64,000 nt of DNA, taken from contig JAKLGU010000001.1 in NCBI GenBank assembly GCA_022710485.1, forward strand, positions 570,011 through 634,010. Reading direction: 5' to 3'. This document shows, piece by piece, positions 37,939 through 53,424 of this stretch. The first letter of the stretch is position 1. Every line of letters begins with the position of its first letter. The notes beneath the pieces are model-generated. The model did no database searches. It was not told the origin of the DNA and saw only the letters and a list, made by a program, of their open reading frames with translations. The translations under genes and the position numbers were made by a program. Source of the stretch: Gemmatimonadota bacterium (lineage in GTDB: Bacteria; Gemmatimonadota; Gemmatimonadetes; Gemmatimonadales; GWC2-71-9).

Positions 37939-38618
37939 AGGAGTCCCGCGGTGGCGAAGCTGACGAACCGGTCGCCGGCGATCACGACGTGATCGTACAC
38001 CGGCACATCGAGGAGGCGCCCGGCCGCCACCAGCTGCCGGGTCACCGCCTGGTCCTCCGCGGAGGGCGTCGGGTCCCCGCTCGGGTGGTTGTGCACCACG
38101 ATGATGCCCGCCGCCGCCTCGGCGATGGCGGGCCGGAACACCTCGCGCGGGTGCACCAGCGAGCTGTTGAGCAGCCCCCGCGTCACCAGCACGTCCCGCA
38201 GGACCCGGCTCTGGCTGTCCAGCGCGAGGAGGCGAAACTCCTCCACCTCGAGATCCCGCAGGCGGGGCGACATCAGCCGGGCCACGTCGGCGGGGTCCCC
38301 GATCCTGGGGCGCACGGGGCGGGATTCCCCGGCCATTCGCGCGGCGAGTTCGAAGGCGGCCAGGAGGCGGGCCCCCTTGGCGGTTCCCACCCCGGACACG
38401 CGGAGGAGCTCGGCCGGCGGCCTCGCCGCCAGGCGGCGCAATGACCCTCCCCCCGCCTCCAGAAGGCGGGCGGCCACTTCCGCGACGCTGGCGGTGGAAC
38501 TGCCGGTCCCTAGGAGGATGGCGAGAAGTTCGCCCGGCGTCAACGCGGAGGGCCCCAGGGCCCAGAGCCGTTCGCGGGGGAGGTCCGGGAGGGGAGCAGT
38601 TGGCGGGGGTTCGGGCAC
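37935..38618 (-). CDS. radC: RadC family JAB-domain protein
   Basis: A 227-residue protein with a helix-hairpin-helix-like N-terminal part (about 20-95; L-L-R-V-S-G-V-G-T-A-K) and a JAB/MPN+ metal site H-N-H-P-S-G-D-P-T-P-S-x-x-D. RadC was once linked to repair, but its true role is unclear. The GTG start lies inside a strong hairpin (38612-38640), which could restrict its translation. It overlaps rel by four bases. Confidence 0.92.
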   Translation of the reverse strand: MPEPPPTAPLPDLPRERLWALGPSALTPGELLAILLGTGSSTASVAEVAARLLEAGGGSLRRLAARPPAELLRVSGVGTAKGARLLAAFELAARMAGESRPVRPRIGDPADVARLMSPRLRDLEVEEFRLLALDSQSRVLRDVLVTRGLLNSSLVHPREVFRPAIAEAAAGIIVVHNHPSGDPTPSAEDQAVTRQLVAAGRLLDVPVYDHVVIAGDRFVSFATAGLL

Positions 38619-38640
38619 GGCGGAAGGTACGCCGTGCCCG
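38612..38640 (-). terminator. hairpin between secA and radC
   Basis: An 11-base perfect stem (38612-38622 with 38630-38640) around a 7-base loop. On the minus strand it lies after secA and contains the radC GTG start (38616-38618). No T-run follows on that strand, so it may act as partial terminator, mRNA end-stabiliser, or a brake on radC translation. Confidence 0.5.
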
Positions 38641-38706
38641 CTCGATTTCTGGTGCCGAATTTACGCGGTGCCCGTCGGGGGAACGGGGATCACGTGCGGT
38701 GCGCGC

Positions 38707-41834
<3,128 letters not shown>

Positions 41835-41838
<4 letters not shown>

Positions 41839-42410
41839 TCCTGTCCGTTCCTGTACAGCCCCTCGGCCGCGATGTATTTCGCGACCGCTGCGGGGACGAG
41901 ATAGCGAATCGAGCGTCCGGCGGCGACGCGCTGCCGGATGGCCGTCGAGGAGATCTCGACGGCGGGTGCCTCCACGACCGCGTGGAGGAAGGGATGCGAG
42001 GGGCGCGGCGCGCCGGCCCGCGTGAAGGCGACGAGCCGGGCCAGGCCGGGGAGCGCCGCCGCCTCGTGCCACTGGTCGAGGTCCGCGGCGGCATCGGCGC
42101 CAAGCAGGACGACGAACTCCCGGCCCGGCTCGCGGGCCCGGAGGGTCCGGAGCGTCTCCACCGTGTACGAGGGACCGGCGCGCTCGGCTTCGCACCGCTC
42201 CACCGACAACCCGGCCTCCCCCTCCACGGCGGCAGCCACCATGGCCACCCGCTGCGCGGCGCTCGCCAGGTGCCGCCCCCGCTTCAGCGGCTGCGCTCCC
42301 GTCGGCATGAACCGCAGCTCCTCGAGCCCGAGTGCCTCGGCCACCGCCTGGCCGACGATCAGGTGCCCCAGATGGATCGGGTCGAACGACCCTCCCAGCA
42401 AACCGATCAT
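41835..42410 (-). CDS. nadD: nicotinate-mononucleotide adenylyltransferase
   Basis: A 191-residue NAD-synthesis enzyme. G-G-S-F-D-P-I-H-L-G-H at 6-16 is the nucleotidyltransferase motif, and E-I-S-S-T-A-I-R near 151-158 is the second. It is four bases after bamD. Confidence 0.95.
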
Positions 42411-42414
42411 CGGT

Positions 42415-43191
42415 TCAGCCGCCGGTGGCCGGACAGATCTTGTCGAGATTCTTCGTATCCGGATGGTACTGTCGCAGCGCCCCGCACATCTCCGCGGCGT
42501 CCTCGAGGTATCCCAGCTGCTGGTACGTGGTCACGAGCTGGACCAGCGCCTGCTGCGCCGACGGTGTGTTCGGATAGGTGGCCACGAGCGCCTTCATGTA
42601 CAGGATGGCGGAATCGAACGCCTTGTTGCGCAGGTAGTACCGCGCGTTCTCCCATTCCTTGTACGCCAGCTTGGCCTGCAGGTCCGCCAGCTGCGTGCGC
42701 CCCTTCGCGGCGGCGGGGGAATCGGGATAGCGATTCAGCAGCTCGGTGAAAGTGGCGATGGCGGACTGGCCGTAGCTCGGATCGAGCTGGGGCTTCTTCC
42801 AGAGCGTGGCGTAGGCGTCGCCGGCGCGGTAGAGGGCATCGGGCGCGAGCGGATTGCTCGGGTACTCGTCGGACACCTTCCGGAACTCCCGGACCGCCTG
42901 CAACTGGCTGCCGGAGCCGAAATACGACTCGCCGAGATAGAAATGCGCCTGCGGAATCCGGGGGTCGGCGGGCGTGAACTCGAGCAGCACGCGCTGGAAC
43001 GTCTCCGATGCAGAATGGAAGGCGCCCTGCCGGAACTGCTTCAGGCCCACCTGCCAGAGGGAGTCGGCCTTCTGCTTCGCGAGCTCGGGGTCCACCGGCG
43101 CCGGCCCGAGGTTGGGTGCGGACGCCCCCCCGCCCAACTTGCAGGCGGCGAGCGCGAGCATCCCACACACCAGCAATGACCGAAGCGTCAT
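42415..43191 (-). CDS. bamD: outer-membrane assembly lipoprotein BamD
   Basis: A 258-residue outer-membrane lipoprotein of the BAM complex that inserts beta-barrel proteins. The signal ends in lipobox L-A-A-C (L-A-L-A-A-C), followed by TPR repeats through about residue 245, with the DUF5103-free, YfiO-like pattern of F-x-x-V-x-x-E-Y-P-x-x-P-x-A and Y-Y-L-R-N-K-A-F. The ATG at 43191 overlaps the upstream TPR lipoprotein stop by four bases; a longer frame would read through that gene. Confidence 0.88.
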   Translation of the reverse strand: MTLRSLLVCGMLALAACKLGGGASAPNLGPAPVDPELAKQKADSLWQVGLKQFRQGAFHSASETFQRVLLEFTPADPRIPQAHFYLGESYFGSGSQLQAVREFRKVSDEYPSNPLAPDALYRAGDAYATLWKKPQLDPSYGQSAIATFTELLNRYPDSPAAAKGRTQLADLQAKLAYKEWENARYYLRNKAFDSAILYMKALVATYPNTPSAQQALVQLVTTYQQLGYLEDAAEMCGALRQYHPDTKNLDKICPATGG

Positions 43192-44096
43192 GGTATTCCC
43201 GTCGAAAGTGAGTCCGGCCCGTCGGCCGAGACCAGCGCATTGAGCCGGGCGGCGGCGAGGACGGACAGCGAGTCCGACCGTTCGCCGCTCGACAGCACGG
43301 TCTGGTACGCCAGGGCCGCCCCGACCAGATCGCCCTGTCGCATCCGCGCGTCCCCTAGTCCGAGCATCGCGGAGCGGCCCAGCGGGGTCGTGGAATCCAC
43401 GCCGGTGGCGCTCCGGAACCACGCCTCGGCGCTGTCCGGCGCCGAGGTGAGCTGGGACGAGCCGAGGCGAAAGAAACAGCTCACCAGGCCGGTCTCCGCG
43501 GAGGGGCTTCCTGAACGCCCGGAGCGCCGAAGCGCGGACTGATAGAGCGGCACCGCCCCGCCGCACTCGCCGCTGCCAGCCAGCGCATCGGCCTGCCGGA
43601 CCAGGAGCGAATCCACGGTGCGGGCGTCGGTGGCCGCGGCCAGCGCCGCGGCGAAATCGGAGGACGCCACCGGCCCGTCCGCGACCTGCATCAGGCTGAG
43701 CGCGTGGCGGCCCAGGGGGCGGTCAGGTGCCACGGCCCGGAGGGCCTCCACGGCCTCCGCCAGCGCCCCATCGTCCCGGCGGCGCTCCGCGGCCACGATG
43801 ACGAGGTCGAGCCCTTCTGCGGCCTCGCCGGTCCGCTCCGGCGCAATCTGGGCCAGCGCGCGATAGGCTGCGGTGGCCTCGCGCAATTGCCCCAGCCGCA
43901 AGGCGGTGGCGCCGACCTTGGCCCAGACCCGCGCCGACGGCTCCGTTTCCGCGATGGGGGCGTAGGCGGCGAGCGCCTCCTGGTAGCGGCCCTCGGCGTA
44001 GGAGCGGTCGCCGGCCCCTTCGGGGCCTCCGCTCGGACCACAGGCGCACAGGACGACGGCTGCGATACCACGGCCCAGCCGGGATCCACGCTTCAT
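43188..44096 (-). CDS. TPR lipoprotein
   Basis: A 302-residue predicted lipoprotein. A short signal ends in V-V-L-C-A-C-G (lipid Cys probably the second C). The rest is TPR-like helical repeats rich in Ala and Leu with no known catalytic motif. The ATG at 44096 overlaps the upstream TPR gene by four bases (ATGA). Position directly before bamD suggests an envelope-assembly role, which is inference. Confidence 0.75.
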   Translation of the reverse strand: MKRGSRLGRGIAAVVLCACGPSGGPEGAGDRSYAEGRYQEALAAYAPIAETEPSARVWAKVGATALRLGQLREATAAYRALAQIAPERTGEAAEGLDLVIVAAERRRDDGALAEAVEALRAVAPDRPLGRHALSLMQVADGPVASSDFAAALAAATDARTVDSLLVRQADALAGSGECGGAVPLYQSALRRSGRSGSPSAETGLVSCFFRLGSSQLTSAPDSAEAWFRSATGVDSTTPLGRSAMLGLGDARMRQGDLVGAALAYQTVLSSGERSDSLSVLAAARLNALVSADGPDSLSTGIP

Positions 44097-44821
44097 CGGG
44101 CCCCGCGGCTCAGCATGGCCAGGTACGCCTCCACCCGGGCATCCTCCGGCCGGCGGGTCAGGCAGTCCCGCCAAACCTCCTCGGCGCCGGGGGCGTCGCC
44201 GGAGAGGTAACGGGCCAGGCCGAGGAGGGCGAGCGCGTCGAGAAAGTTCGGCCGCGTCCGGACCACGAGCTCCAGTTCCTCGCGCGCCTCGAGCGTCTGC
44301 CCCGCCTCCAGCATCAGGCGCGCGAGGCGGTAGCGCAGGTCGGGGAACTTCGGGCCGAGCCTGGTGGCGATGGTCAGCTGTTCGATGGCCGGCTCCAGCG
44401 CCCCGAGCTCCGCATAGGCCTCGGCCACCGCCGCGTGCAGGTTGGCCAGGCGCCCGGCGGCGTGCGCAGGAAGCCCCGCGGTGAGCAGCTCGCCCTGCTG
44501 CGCCAGCTGGAACGACGCCTCCGCCTCCTCGCGACGCCCCAGGTCCATGAGGATCATGCCGCGGTGGATCAGGGCCTCGAGATAGCGCGGATTGAGCGCG
44601 AGGGCCCGGTCGAATTCCACCAGTGCCTTGGCCGGCAGGCTGAGCAGCGAGTACGAGACACCGAGCAGGTGGTGGACGTCCGCGAACGCGCGGCCGCCCG
44701 CCACGACCTCTTCGAGGAGAAATGCCGCGCCGCGGTAGTCCTGCATGGCGAACCGCTCGCGCGCCTGCTGGATCAGGTGCTCAGGGCTGACGTTCATCGA
44801 ACTCCCGGGCCGGCTGTTCAT
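44093..44821 (-). CDS. TPR protein
   Basis: A 242-residue protein with about five TPR units and no signal peptide. The ATG at 44821 overlaps the ugd stop (ATGA). An alternative ATG at 44797 has GGGAG four bases upstream and would remove eight residues before N-V-S-P-E-H-L-I-Q-Q. Cytoplasmic scaffold by appearance; function unknown. Confidence 0.8.
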   Translation of the reverse strand: MNSRPGSSMNVSPEHLIQQARERFAMQDYRGAAFLLEEVVAGGRAFADVHHLLGVSYSLLSLPAKALVEFDRALALNPRYLEALIHRGMILMDLGRREEAEASFQLAQQGELLTAGLPAHAAGRLANLHAAVAEAYAELGALEPAIEQLTIATRLGPKFPDLRYRLARLMLEAGQTLEAREELELVVRTRPNFLDALALLGLARYLSGDAPGAEEVWRDCLTRRPEDARVEAYLAMLSRGAR

Positions 44822-46119
44822 GGCCGGCCGATGGAGGCATACGCGAACCCGAGGGCGCGCAGGCGTGCCGGGTCGTAGAGATTGCGTCCGTCCACGAGCA
44901 CGTGCCCCGCCATGTCCGCGCGGAGCCGCTCGAAGTCGGGGTTGCGGTACACCAGCCATTCGGTGACCACCACCAGCGCGTCGGCGCCGTGGGCCGCCGC
45001 GTAGGGGTCGGCCGCGTACGTGATCCGACCCCCGAAGTGCCGTCGGGCGTTATCCATGGCATGAGGGTCATGCGCCTGGACGCGCGCCCCGCCCGCCAGC
45101 AGCCCCTCGATGAGCGGGATGGCTGGGCTCTCGCGGATGTCGTCGGTCTCCGCCTTGAAGGCAAGACCCCAGAGTCCCACCGTCTTCCCGCCGAGCTCGC
45201 CCGCGAGCGCAGCGGAGACCTTGGCGAGCAGCACCTGTTTCTGCCGCTGGTTGACCGCCTCGACCGCCTCCAGCAAGTCGGCAGACGCCCCGACCTGGCG
45301 CGACGTCCGGATCAGCGCCTTGACGTCCTTCGGGAAGCAGGCGCCGCCGTAGCCGGGACCCGGGAAGAGAAACGCCGGCCCGATGCGCTGGTCGGTGCCG
45401 ATTCCCCGCCGGACGCTGGTGACGTCCGCTCCGACCCGTTCGCAGAGGTTGGCGACCTGGTTCATGAACGAGATGCGCGTGGCCAGCATCGCGTTGGCGG
45501 CGTACTTGGTGACCTCGGCCGACGGAATATCCATGAAGAGGATCCGGTCGCTCTTCCGGAAGAAGGGTCCGTACAGCTGGGCCATCACCTCGCGGGCGCG
45601 ATCATCCTCTACGCCCACCACCACCCGGTCGGGGTGCATGAAATCCTCGACCGCCGCTCCTTCCTTCAGGAACTCCGGGTTCGCGCAGAGCGAGAACGGC
45701 AGCTTCGACTCGGCGCGAATCACGCGACGCACCCGCTCCGCGGTGCCCACCGGCACCGTGGACTTGGTGGCGATCACTTTCGGGCCGTTCAGGTGCTGGC
45801 CGATGACGCGCGCCACGTCGAGCACGTGGTGGAGGTCCGCCGAGCCGTCCTCGCCTGCCGGCGTCCCCACGGCGATGAACACCACATCCGCCCGCTCGAC
45901 CGCCGCCCCGATGTCGGTGGTGAACGCCAGCCGCCCTTCCTCCTGGTTGCGGCGCACCAGCGGCTCCAGCCCCGGCTCGTAGATCGGGAGCTCGTTCCGC
46001 CGCAACCCCGCCACCTTCCCTTCGTCCACGTCGGCGCAGACCACGTCGTTGCCGGTCTCGGCAAAACAGGCCCCGGCCACCAGGCCGACATATCCGCTCC
46101 CGACGACGGTCACCCGCAC
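44818..46119 (-). CDS. ugd: UDP-glucose 6-dehydrogenase
   Basis: A 433-residue enzyme oxidising UDP-glucose to UDP-glucuronate with two NAD. The NAD site G-S-G-Y-V-G is at 7-12, K-S-T-V-P-V-G-T near 118-125, and the catalytic cysteine lies in Y-G-G-A-C-F-P-K-D. It starts with GTG, six bases after wbpA. Confidence 0.93.
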   Translation of the reverse strand: MRVTVVGSGYVGLVAGACFAETGNDVVCADVDEGKVAGLRRNELPIYEPGLEPLVRRNQEEGRLAFTTDIGAAVERADVVFIAVGTPAGEDGSADLHHVLDVARVIGQHLNGPKVIATKSTVPVGTAERVRRVIRAESKLPFSLCANPEFLKEGAAVEDFMHPDRVVVGVEDDRAREVMAQLYGPFFRKSDRILFMDIPSAEVTKYAANAMLATRISFMNQVANLCERVGADVTSVRRGIGTDQRIGPAFLFPGPGYGGACFPKDVKALIRTSRQVGASADLLEAVEAVNQRQKQVLLAKVSAALAGELGGKTVGLWGLAFKAETDDIRESPAIPLIEGLLAGGARVQAHDPHAMDNARRHFGGRITYAADPYAAAHGADALVVVTEWLVYRNPDFERLRADMAGHVLVDGRNLYDPARLRALGFAYASIGRP

Positions 46120-46125
46120 GGCAAC

Positions 46126-47415
46126 TCAGTCCCTCGGCATGACGTGACGGGTGTCCACCACCAGCCGAGCGTGTCGCTTGACCAGGCGGTAATCGATGGC
46201 GGTGTGGTCGGTCACCACCATGACGCAGTCGGCCGACTTCAGCCGCTCCGCCGTGAGCGGGACCGAGTGCACCGTCTTGCCGTCCTCGAGGTAGCTCGCC
46301 ACGTGCGGGTCGTGGAATTCCACGTGCGCGCCCTGCTGTTCGAGGAGCTTGATGATGTCGAGCGCGGGGCTCTCCCGGAGGTCGTCGATGTCCCGCTTGT
46401 AGGCGACGCCGAGGATCAGGATCGTGCTGCCCCGCACCGAGCGGCTCACGCCGTTGAGGGCGTCGGCCACCTTCCGCACCCAGAACATCGGCATCTCGGT
46501 GTTGACCTCACCCGCCAGGTCGATGAACCGGGTCTTGTAGTTGAGCCCGCGCATCTTCCACGCGAGGTAATGCGGGTCGATCGGGATGCAGTGCCCGCCC
46601 AGGCCGGGGCCCGGCAGGAACTTCATGAAGCCGAACGGCTTCGTCGCCGCCGCCTCGATGACTTCCCAGACGTCCACGCCGAGCTTGTCGCAGACGATGG
46701 CGGTCTCGTTGACGAGACCGATGTTCACGCTGCGGAACGTGTTCTCCAGGATCTTGACCAGTTCGGCCGCCTCCGGCGACGAGACCGGCACCAGCGTGTC
46801 GATGGCGGGCTGGTACAGCGCCTCGGTGACCTTGAGGCAGTCGGGCGTGATGCCGCCGATGACCTTCGGCGTGTTCCGCGTGCCGTACACCGGATTGCCC
46901 GGATCCACGCGCTCGGGGCTGAACGACAGGAAGAAGTCGGTCCCGACCTTGAGGCCGGTGCTCTCGAGGGCCGGCAGCATCAGTTCCCGCGTCGTGCCGG
47001 GGTAGGTGGTGCTCTCCAGGATGACCGCCTGGCCCTTCCGGAGGGTCCGGCGCACCGACTCGGTGGAGGCCTGGATGTAGCTGACGTCAGGGTCCTTGAA
47101 CTTCGAGAGCGGCGTCGGCACGCAGATCGAGATGGCGTCGGGCTCGCCGAGCCGGCCGAGGTCGGTGGTCGCCTCGAACCGCCCGCTCGCCAAGACCTCC
47201 TGCAGCGCTTCATCGGAGATGTCCTTGACGTGCGAGCGGCCGGCGTTGAGGCCGTCGACGACCTTCGGCAGGATGTCGAATCCGAGCACCTTGTACCCGG
47301 CGCGGGCGAGTTCGATGACGAGCGGCAGACCGACGTAGCCGAGCCCGACGACGCCGAAGAGCGCCTCGCGGCGTTCGGCCTTCTTGATCAGAGTCTGTGC
47401 GGTAGTCATGGTCAT
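46126..47415 (-). CDS. wbpA: UDP-N-acetylglucosamine 6-dehydrogenase-like (WbpA)
   Basis: A 429-residue nucleotide-sugar dehydrogenase: NAD site G-L-G-Y-V-G-L-P, E-S-T-T-Y-P-G-T-T and catalytic Cys in G-L-G-G-H-C-I-P-I-D-P. The subfamily resembles WbpA, which makes UDP-GlcNAc uronic acid, the first step toward diacetamido-uronic sugars. Neighbours are WbpE- and WbpD-like, supporting that pathway. It overlaps the aminotransferase by four bases. Confidence 0.88.
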   Translation of the reverse strand: MTMTTAQTLIKKAERREALFGVVGLGYVGLPLVIELARAGYKVLGFDILPKVVDGLNAGRSHVKDISDEALQEVLASGRFEATTDLGRLGEPDAISICVPTPLSKFKDPDVSYIQASTESVRRTLRKGQAVILESTTYPGTTRELMLPALESTGLKVGTDFFLSFSPERVDPGNPVYGTRNTPKVIGGITPDCLKVTEALYQPAIDTLVPVSSPEAAELVKILENTFRSVNIGLVNETAIVCDKLGVDVWEVIEAAATKPFGFMKFLPGPGLGGHCIPIDPHYLAWKMRGLNYKTRFIDLAGEVNTEMPMFWVRKVADALNGVSRSVRGSTILILGVAYKRDIDDLRESPALDIIKLLEQQGAHVEFHDPHVASYLEDGKTVHSVPLTAERLKSADCVMVVTDHTAIDYRLVKRHARLVVDTRHVMPRD

Positions 47416-48530
47416 CCCTGGTAAAACTCCCGGACGGCCGCGATGACCGCGTCCGTTTGCGCTGAGGTGAGTTCAGGATAGATCGGCAGCGAGACCACCT
47501 CGGCGGTGGCCCGCTCCGTGATCGGCAGCGCGCCGGCCCGGACGCCGAGGTACTCGAAGCAGGGCTGGAGGTGCAGCGCCAGCGGGTAGTACACCTTGTG
47601 CCCGATCCCGCGGGACTTGAGGTGCGCCAGCAGGGCCTCGCGCCGCTCGGCGCGGATGGTGTACTGGTGGAAGATGTGTTCGTTGGCCGGGTCCACCGGC
47701 GGCGGAGTCACACCCGCGATGCCGGCGAAGGCCGCCGTGTACAGCGCGGCGATGTCCCGCCGCCGTGCACCCCACGCCGCCAGGTAGGGGAACTTGGCCA
47801 GCAGCACCGCGGCCTGGATCGAGTCGAGCCGGCTGTTGAGGCCGACCTCGTCGTGGTAATACTCGCGTGCGCCGCCATGGAGCCGCTCCCGGCGCAGCCG
47901 ATCGGCCAGGGTGTCGTCCTGGGCCACCATCATCCCGCCGTCGCCCCAGGCACCGAGGTTCTTGGTCGGGAAAAAGGAGAACGAACCCACCGTCCCCAGC
48001 TCGCCGGCGGCCCTCCACTGCCCGTCCACCTTCCGCCGGGCTCCGATGGCCTGCGCGGCGTCCTCGATGAGCATCAGGCCGTGCTTGTTCGCGAGCGCGG
48101 CGAGGGCGCCGACGTCCGCCATCTGCCCAAAGATGTGGACCAGCACGATGGCCCGGGTCCGGGGCGTGATGGCGGCCTCGACCGCGGCCGGATCCACATT
48201 GAAGGTCCCGGGCTCGATGTCGGCGAAGACCGGGCGTCCGCCGGCGTTGTGGATGGCCCCCGCGGTGGCGAAAAAGGTGAAGGCGGGGGCGATGACCTCG
48301 TCGCCAGGCTTCAGTCCGAGCGCCCGGAGGGGAATCAGCAGGGCGTCGGTACCGCTCGCGCAGGCGATGCCGTGCTTGGCGCCCGACAGCCGCGCCACCT
48401 GCACCTCAAGCTGGCCGACCTCCGGCCCCATGATGAAGCCCTGGCGCTCGATGACGCTCATGACGGCTGGCAGGACGGCGTCCTTGATGCCCTGGTGCTG
48501 GGCGACGAGATCAAGCAGCGGGACGTTCAC
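47412..48530 (-). CDS. wbpE: DegT/DnrJ/EryC1 sugar aminotransferase (WbpE-like)
   Basis: A 372-residue PLP enzyme that transfers an amino group to a keto nucleotide sugar. The PLP lysine is in S-F-F-P-T-K-N-L-G. The likely substrate, from neighbours, is the 3-keto form of UDP-GlcNAcA, giving the 3-amino sugar. The oxidase that makes the keto group (WbpB) is not in the window. The gene follows a hairpin at 48545-48570, suggesting a partly separate transcript. Confidence 0.87.
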   Translation of the reverse strand: MNVPLLDLVAQHQGIKDAVLPAVMSVIERQGFIMGPEVGQLEVQVARLSGAKHGIACASGTDALLIPLRALGLKPGDEVIAPAFTFFATAGAIHNAGGRPVFADIEPGTFNVDPAAVEAAITPRTRAIVLVHIFGQMADVGALAALANKHGLMLIEDAAQAIGARRKVDGQWRAAGELGTVGSFSFFPTKNLGAWGDGGMMVAQDDTLADRLRRERLHGGAREYYHDEVGLNSRLDSIQAAVLLAKFPYLAAWGARRRDIAALYTAAFAGIAGVTPPPVDPANEHIFHQYTIRAERREALLAHLKSRGIGHKVYYPLALHLQPCFEYLGVRAGALPITERATAEVVSLPIYPELTSAQTDAVIAAVREFYQG

Positions 48531-48544
48531 CGGATGAGCCCTCG

Positions 48545-48570
48545 AAAGGCGGGTGGCTCGGCCACCCGCC
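48545..48570 (-). terminator. intrinsic terminator after wbpD
   Basis: A 10-base perfect stem (48548-48557 with 48561-48570) around a 3-base loop, followed on the minus strand by TTT. It lies 36 bases after wbpD and 15 before the wbpE start, so readthrough or a promoter in the AT-rich stretch 48571-48605 would be needed for wbpE. Confidence 0.6.
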
Positions 48571-48605
48571 GGTAGGACAGCTATAACCTACGATAACCAA
48601 TAAAG

Positions 48606-49196
48606 TTAGCCCTGCTGGGTGGGAGAATCAACGCGACGCAGCAGCCCCCTGTCCTCGCGGTAGCGAGCCCCGCAGGCGCCGCAGGCGGCCGCCCCCTCGA
48701 CCAACGCCAGCCGCACCCCGCACTGGCACATCCAGCCGATCCGGCGGGCCGGCATCCCGACCACCAGGGCGTAGTCGGGCACCTCGCCACGGACCACCGC
48801 CCCGGCCCCGACGAAGCTGTAGGCTCCGAGGGTGCTCCCGCAGATGATCGTGGCGTTGGCCCCGATCGTGGCGCCACGCCGGACGACGGTCGGCAGGTAC
48901 TCGGCCTTCCGCGACACATGACTCCGGGGATTGATCACGTTCGTGAAGACGCAACTGGGGCCGCAGAACACGTCGTCCTCGAGCTCCACCCCTTCGTAGA
49001 TCGATACGTTGTTCTGGATCTTCACGTTGTTCCCGATCCGGGTCCGCGGCATCACGACGACGTTCTGCCCCAGGTTGCAGCGCTCACCGATCACCGCGCC
49101 GGGCATGACGTGGCTGAAGTGCCAGATCTTGGTGCCGGCGCCGACGATGGCGCCGTCGTCGACGTAGCTCGATTCATGGACGAAGTAGTCGGGCAT
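48606..49196 (-). CDS. wbpD: UDP-sugar N-acetyltransferase (WbpD-like), zinc-ribbon tail
   Basis: A 196-residue left-handed beta-helix acyltransferase: the hexapeptide pattern (I-G-A-N-A-T-I, V-G-A-G-A-V-V, I-G-N-N-V-K-I) is clear. WbpD-type enzymes acetylate the 3-amino group of the diacetamido sugar. The C-terminus has C-Q-C and C-G-A-C, a likely zinc ribbon seen in some members of the family. The ATG at 49196 starts M-P-D-Y-F-V-H-E-S-S, 11 bases after murB. Confidence 0.85.
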   Translation of the reverse strand: MPDYFVHESSYVDDGAIVGAGTKIWHFSHVMPGAVIGERCNLGQNVVVMPRTRIGNNVKIQNNVSIYEGVELEDDVFCGPSCVFTNVINPRSHVSRKAEYLPTVVRRGATIGANATIICGSTLGAYSFVGAGAVVRGEVPDYALVVGMPARRIGWMCQCGVRLALVEGAAACGACGARYREDRGLLRRVDSPTQQG

Positions 49197-49207
49197 GGGG
49201 GCGTCCG

Positions 49208-50172
49208 TCAGCGGGGAGGAGGGAGGTGGTCGGCGCCGCCGTCGGGGCGGATCAGCTTCACTTCGGTTTCCAGCGCGGCCCCGAACCGCTCGTGGACGAC
49301 GGCCTGGGCATGGCGGATCAGCGCGCGCACGTCGGCGGCGGTCGCTCCGCCGACATTCACGAAATAGTTTGCGTGCTTCGGCGATATCTCGGCGCCACCC
49401 ACCCGGTACCCCTTCAGCCCAGCGGCCTCGATCAACTGGCCCGCCGTCCGTGGGCCGCCCTCGCGGTGCCAGGAGGCGCCCCCGGGATTCCGGAAGACGC
49501 TGCCGCAGCAGGGCTGGTTGAACGGAGTTCCCTCGGAACGCCACCGGAACAGCTCGGCCAGTTCCGCCTCGATGACCGCCGGATCCTCTGGGCGGAGGCG
49601 GACGCTGGCCTCGAGCACCACCTGCCCCGTGAGCCCGCTCTGGCGGTAGGCGAAGGGGATGTCGGCGCGGGCGAGCACCGTGTCACGCCCGGCGTCGTCC
49701 ACAACGAGGACGGACTCCACGAAATCCGACCATTCCGCGCCGTGACAGCCGGCGTTCATGTAGACGCCGCCCCCCGCCGTGCCCGGCACACCCACGAACT
49801 TGTGCAGCCCGAACCATCCGCCGGCCGCCGTGCGCCGTGCCGCGAGCGGCGCGGGGAGCCCGGCCCCGACCGTCCAGCGGTCGCCGTCCCGGTCGAGGCG
49901 GTCGAGCCCCTTCCCCAGGCGGATGACGAGCGCGTCCATCCCCTCGTCCGGGAGGAGGATGTTGGAGCCGAGCCCCACGGCGAACCACGGCACGCCGGCG
50001 GCGGCCGCCATCCGCAGCGCCACGCCGACGTCCTCGTTCACCGCCGGGAGGAGGACGGTGGCGGGCCCGCCGATGCGGTAGGTCGAGTAGCGCGCGAGCG
50101 GTTCGTCGGTGCGCACCTCGCCCCGGACCGCGGCACGGAGCGCCGCGACGAACGCGGGACTTCGGGCGGTCG

Positions 50173-50176
<4 letters not shown>
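49208..50176 (-). CDS. murB: UDP-N-acetylenolpyruvoylglucosamine reductase
   Basis: A 322-residue FAD enzyme completing UDP-MurNAc synthesis. The FAD motif is [23 protein letters not shown] is the conserved loop, and G-S-V-F-R-N-P carries the catalytic Ser. The GTG start overlaps the carB stop by four bases (GTGA). Confidence 0.94.
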
Positions 50177-53407
<3,231 letters not shown>

Positions 53408-53424
<17 letters not shown>

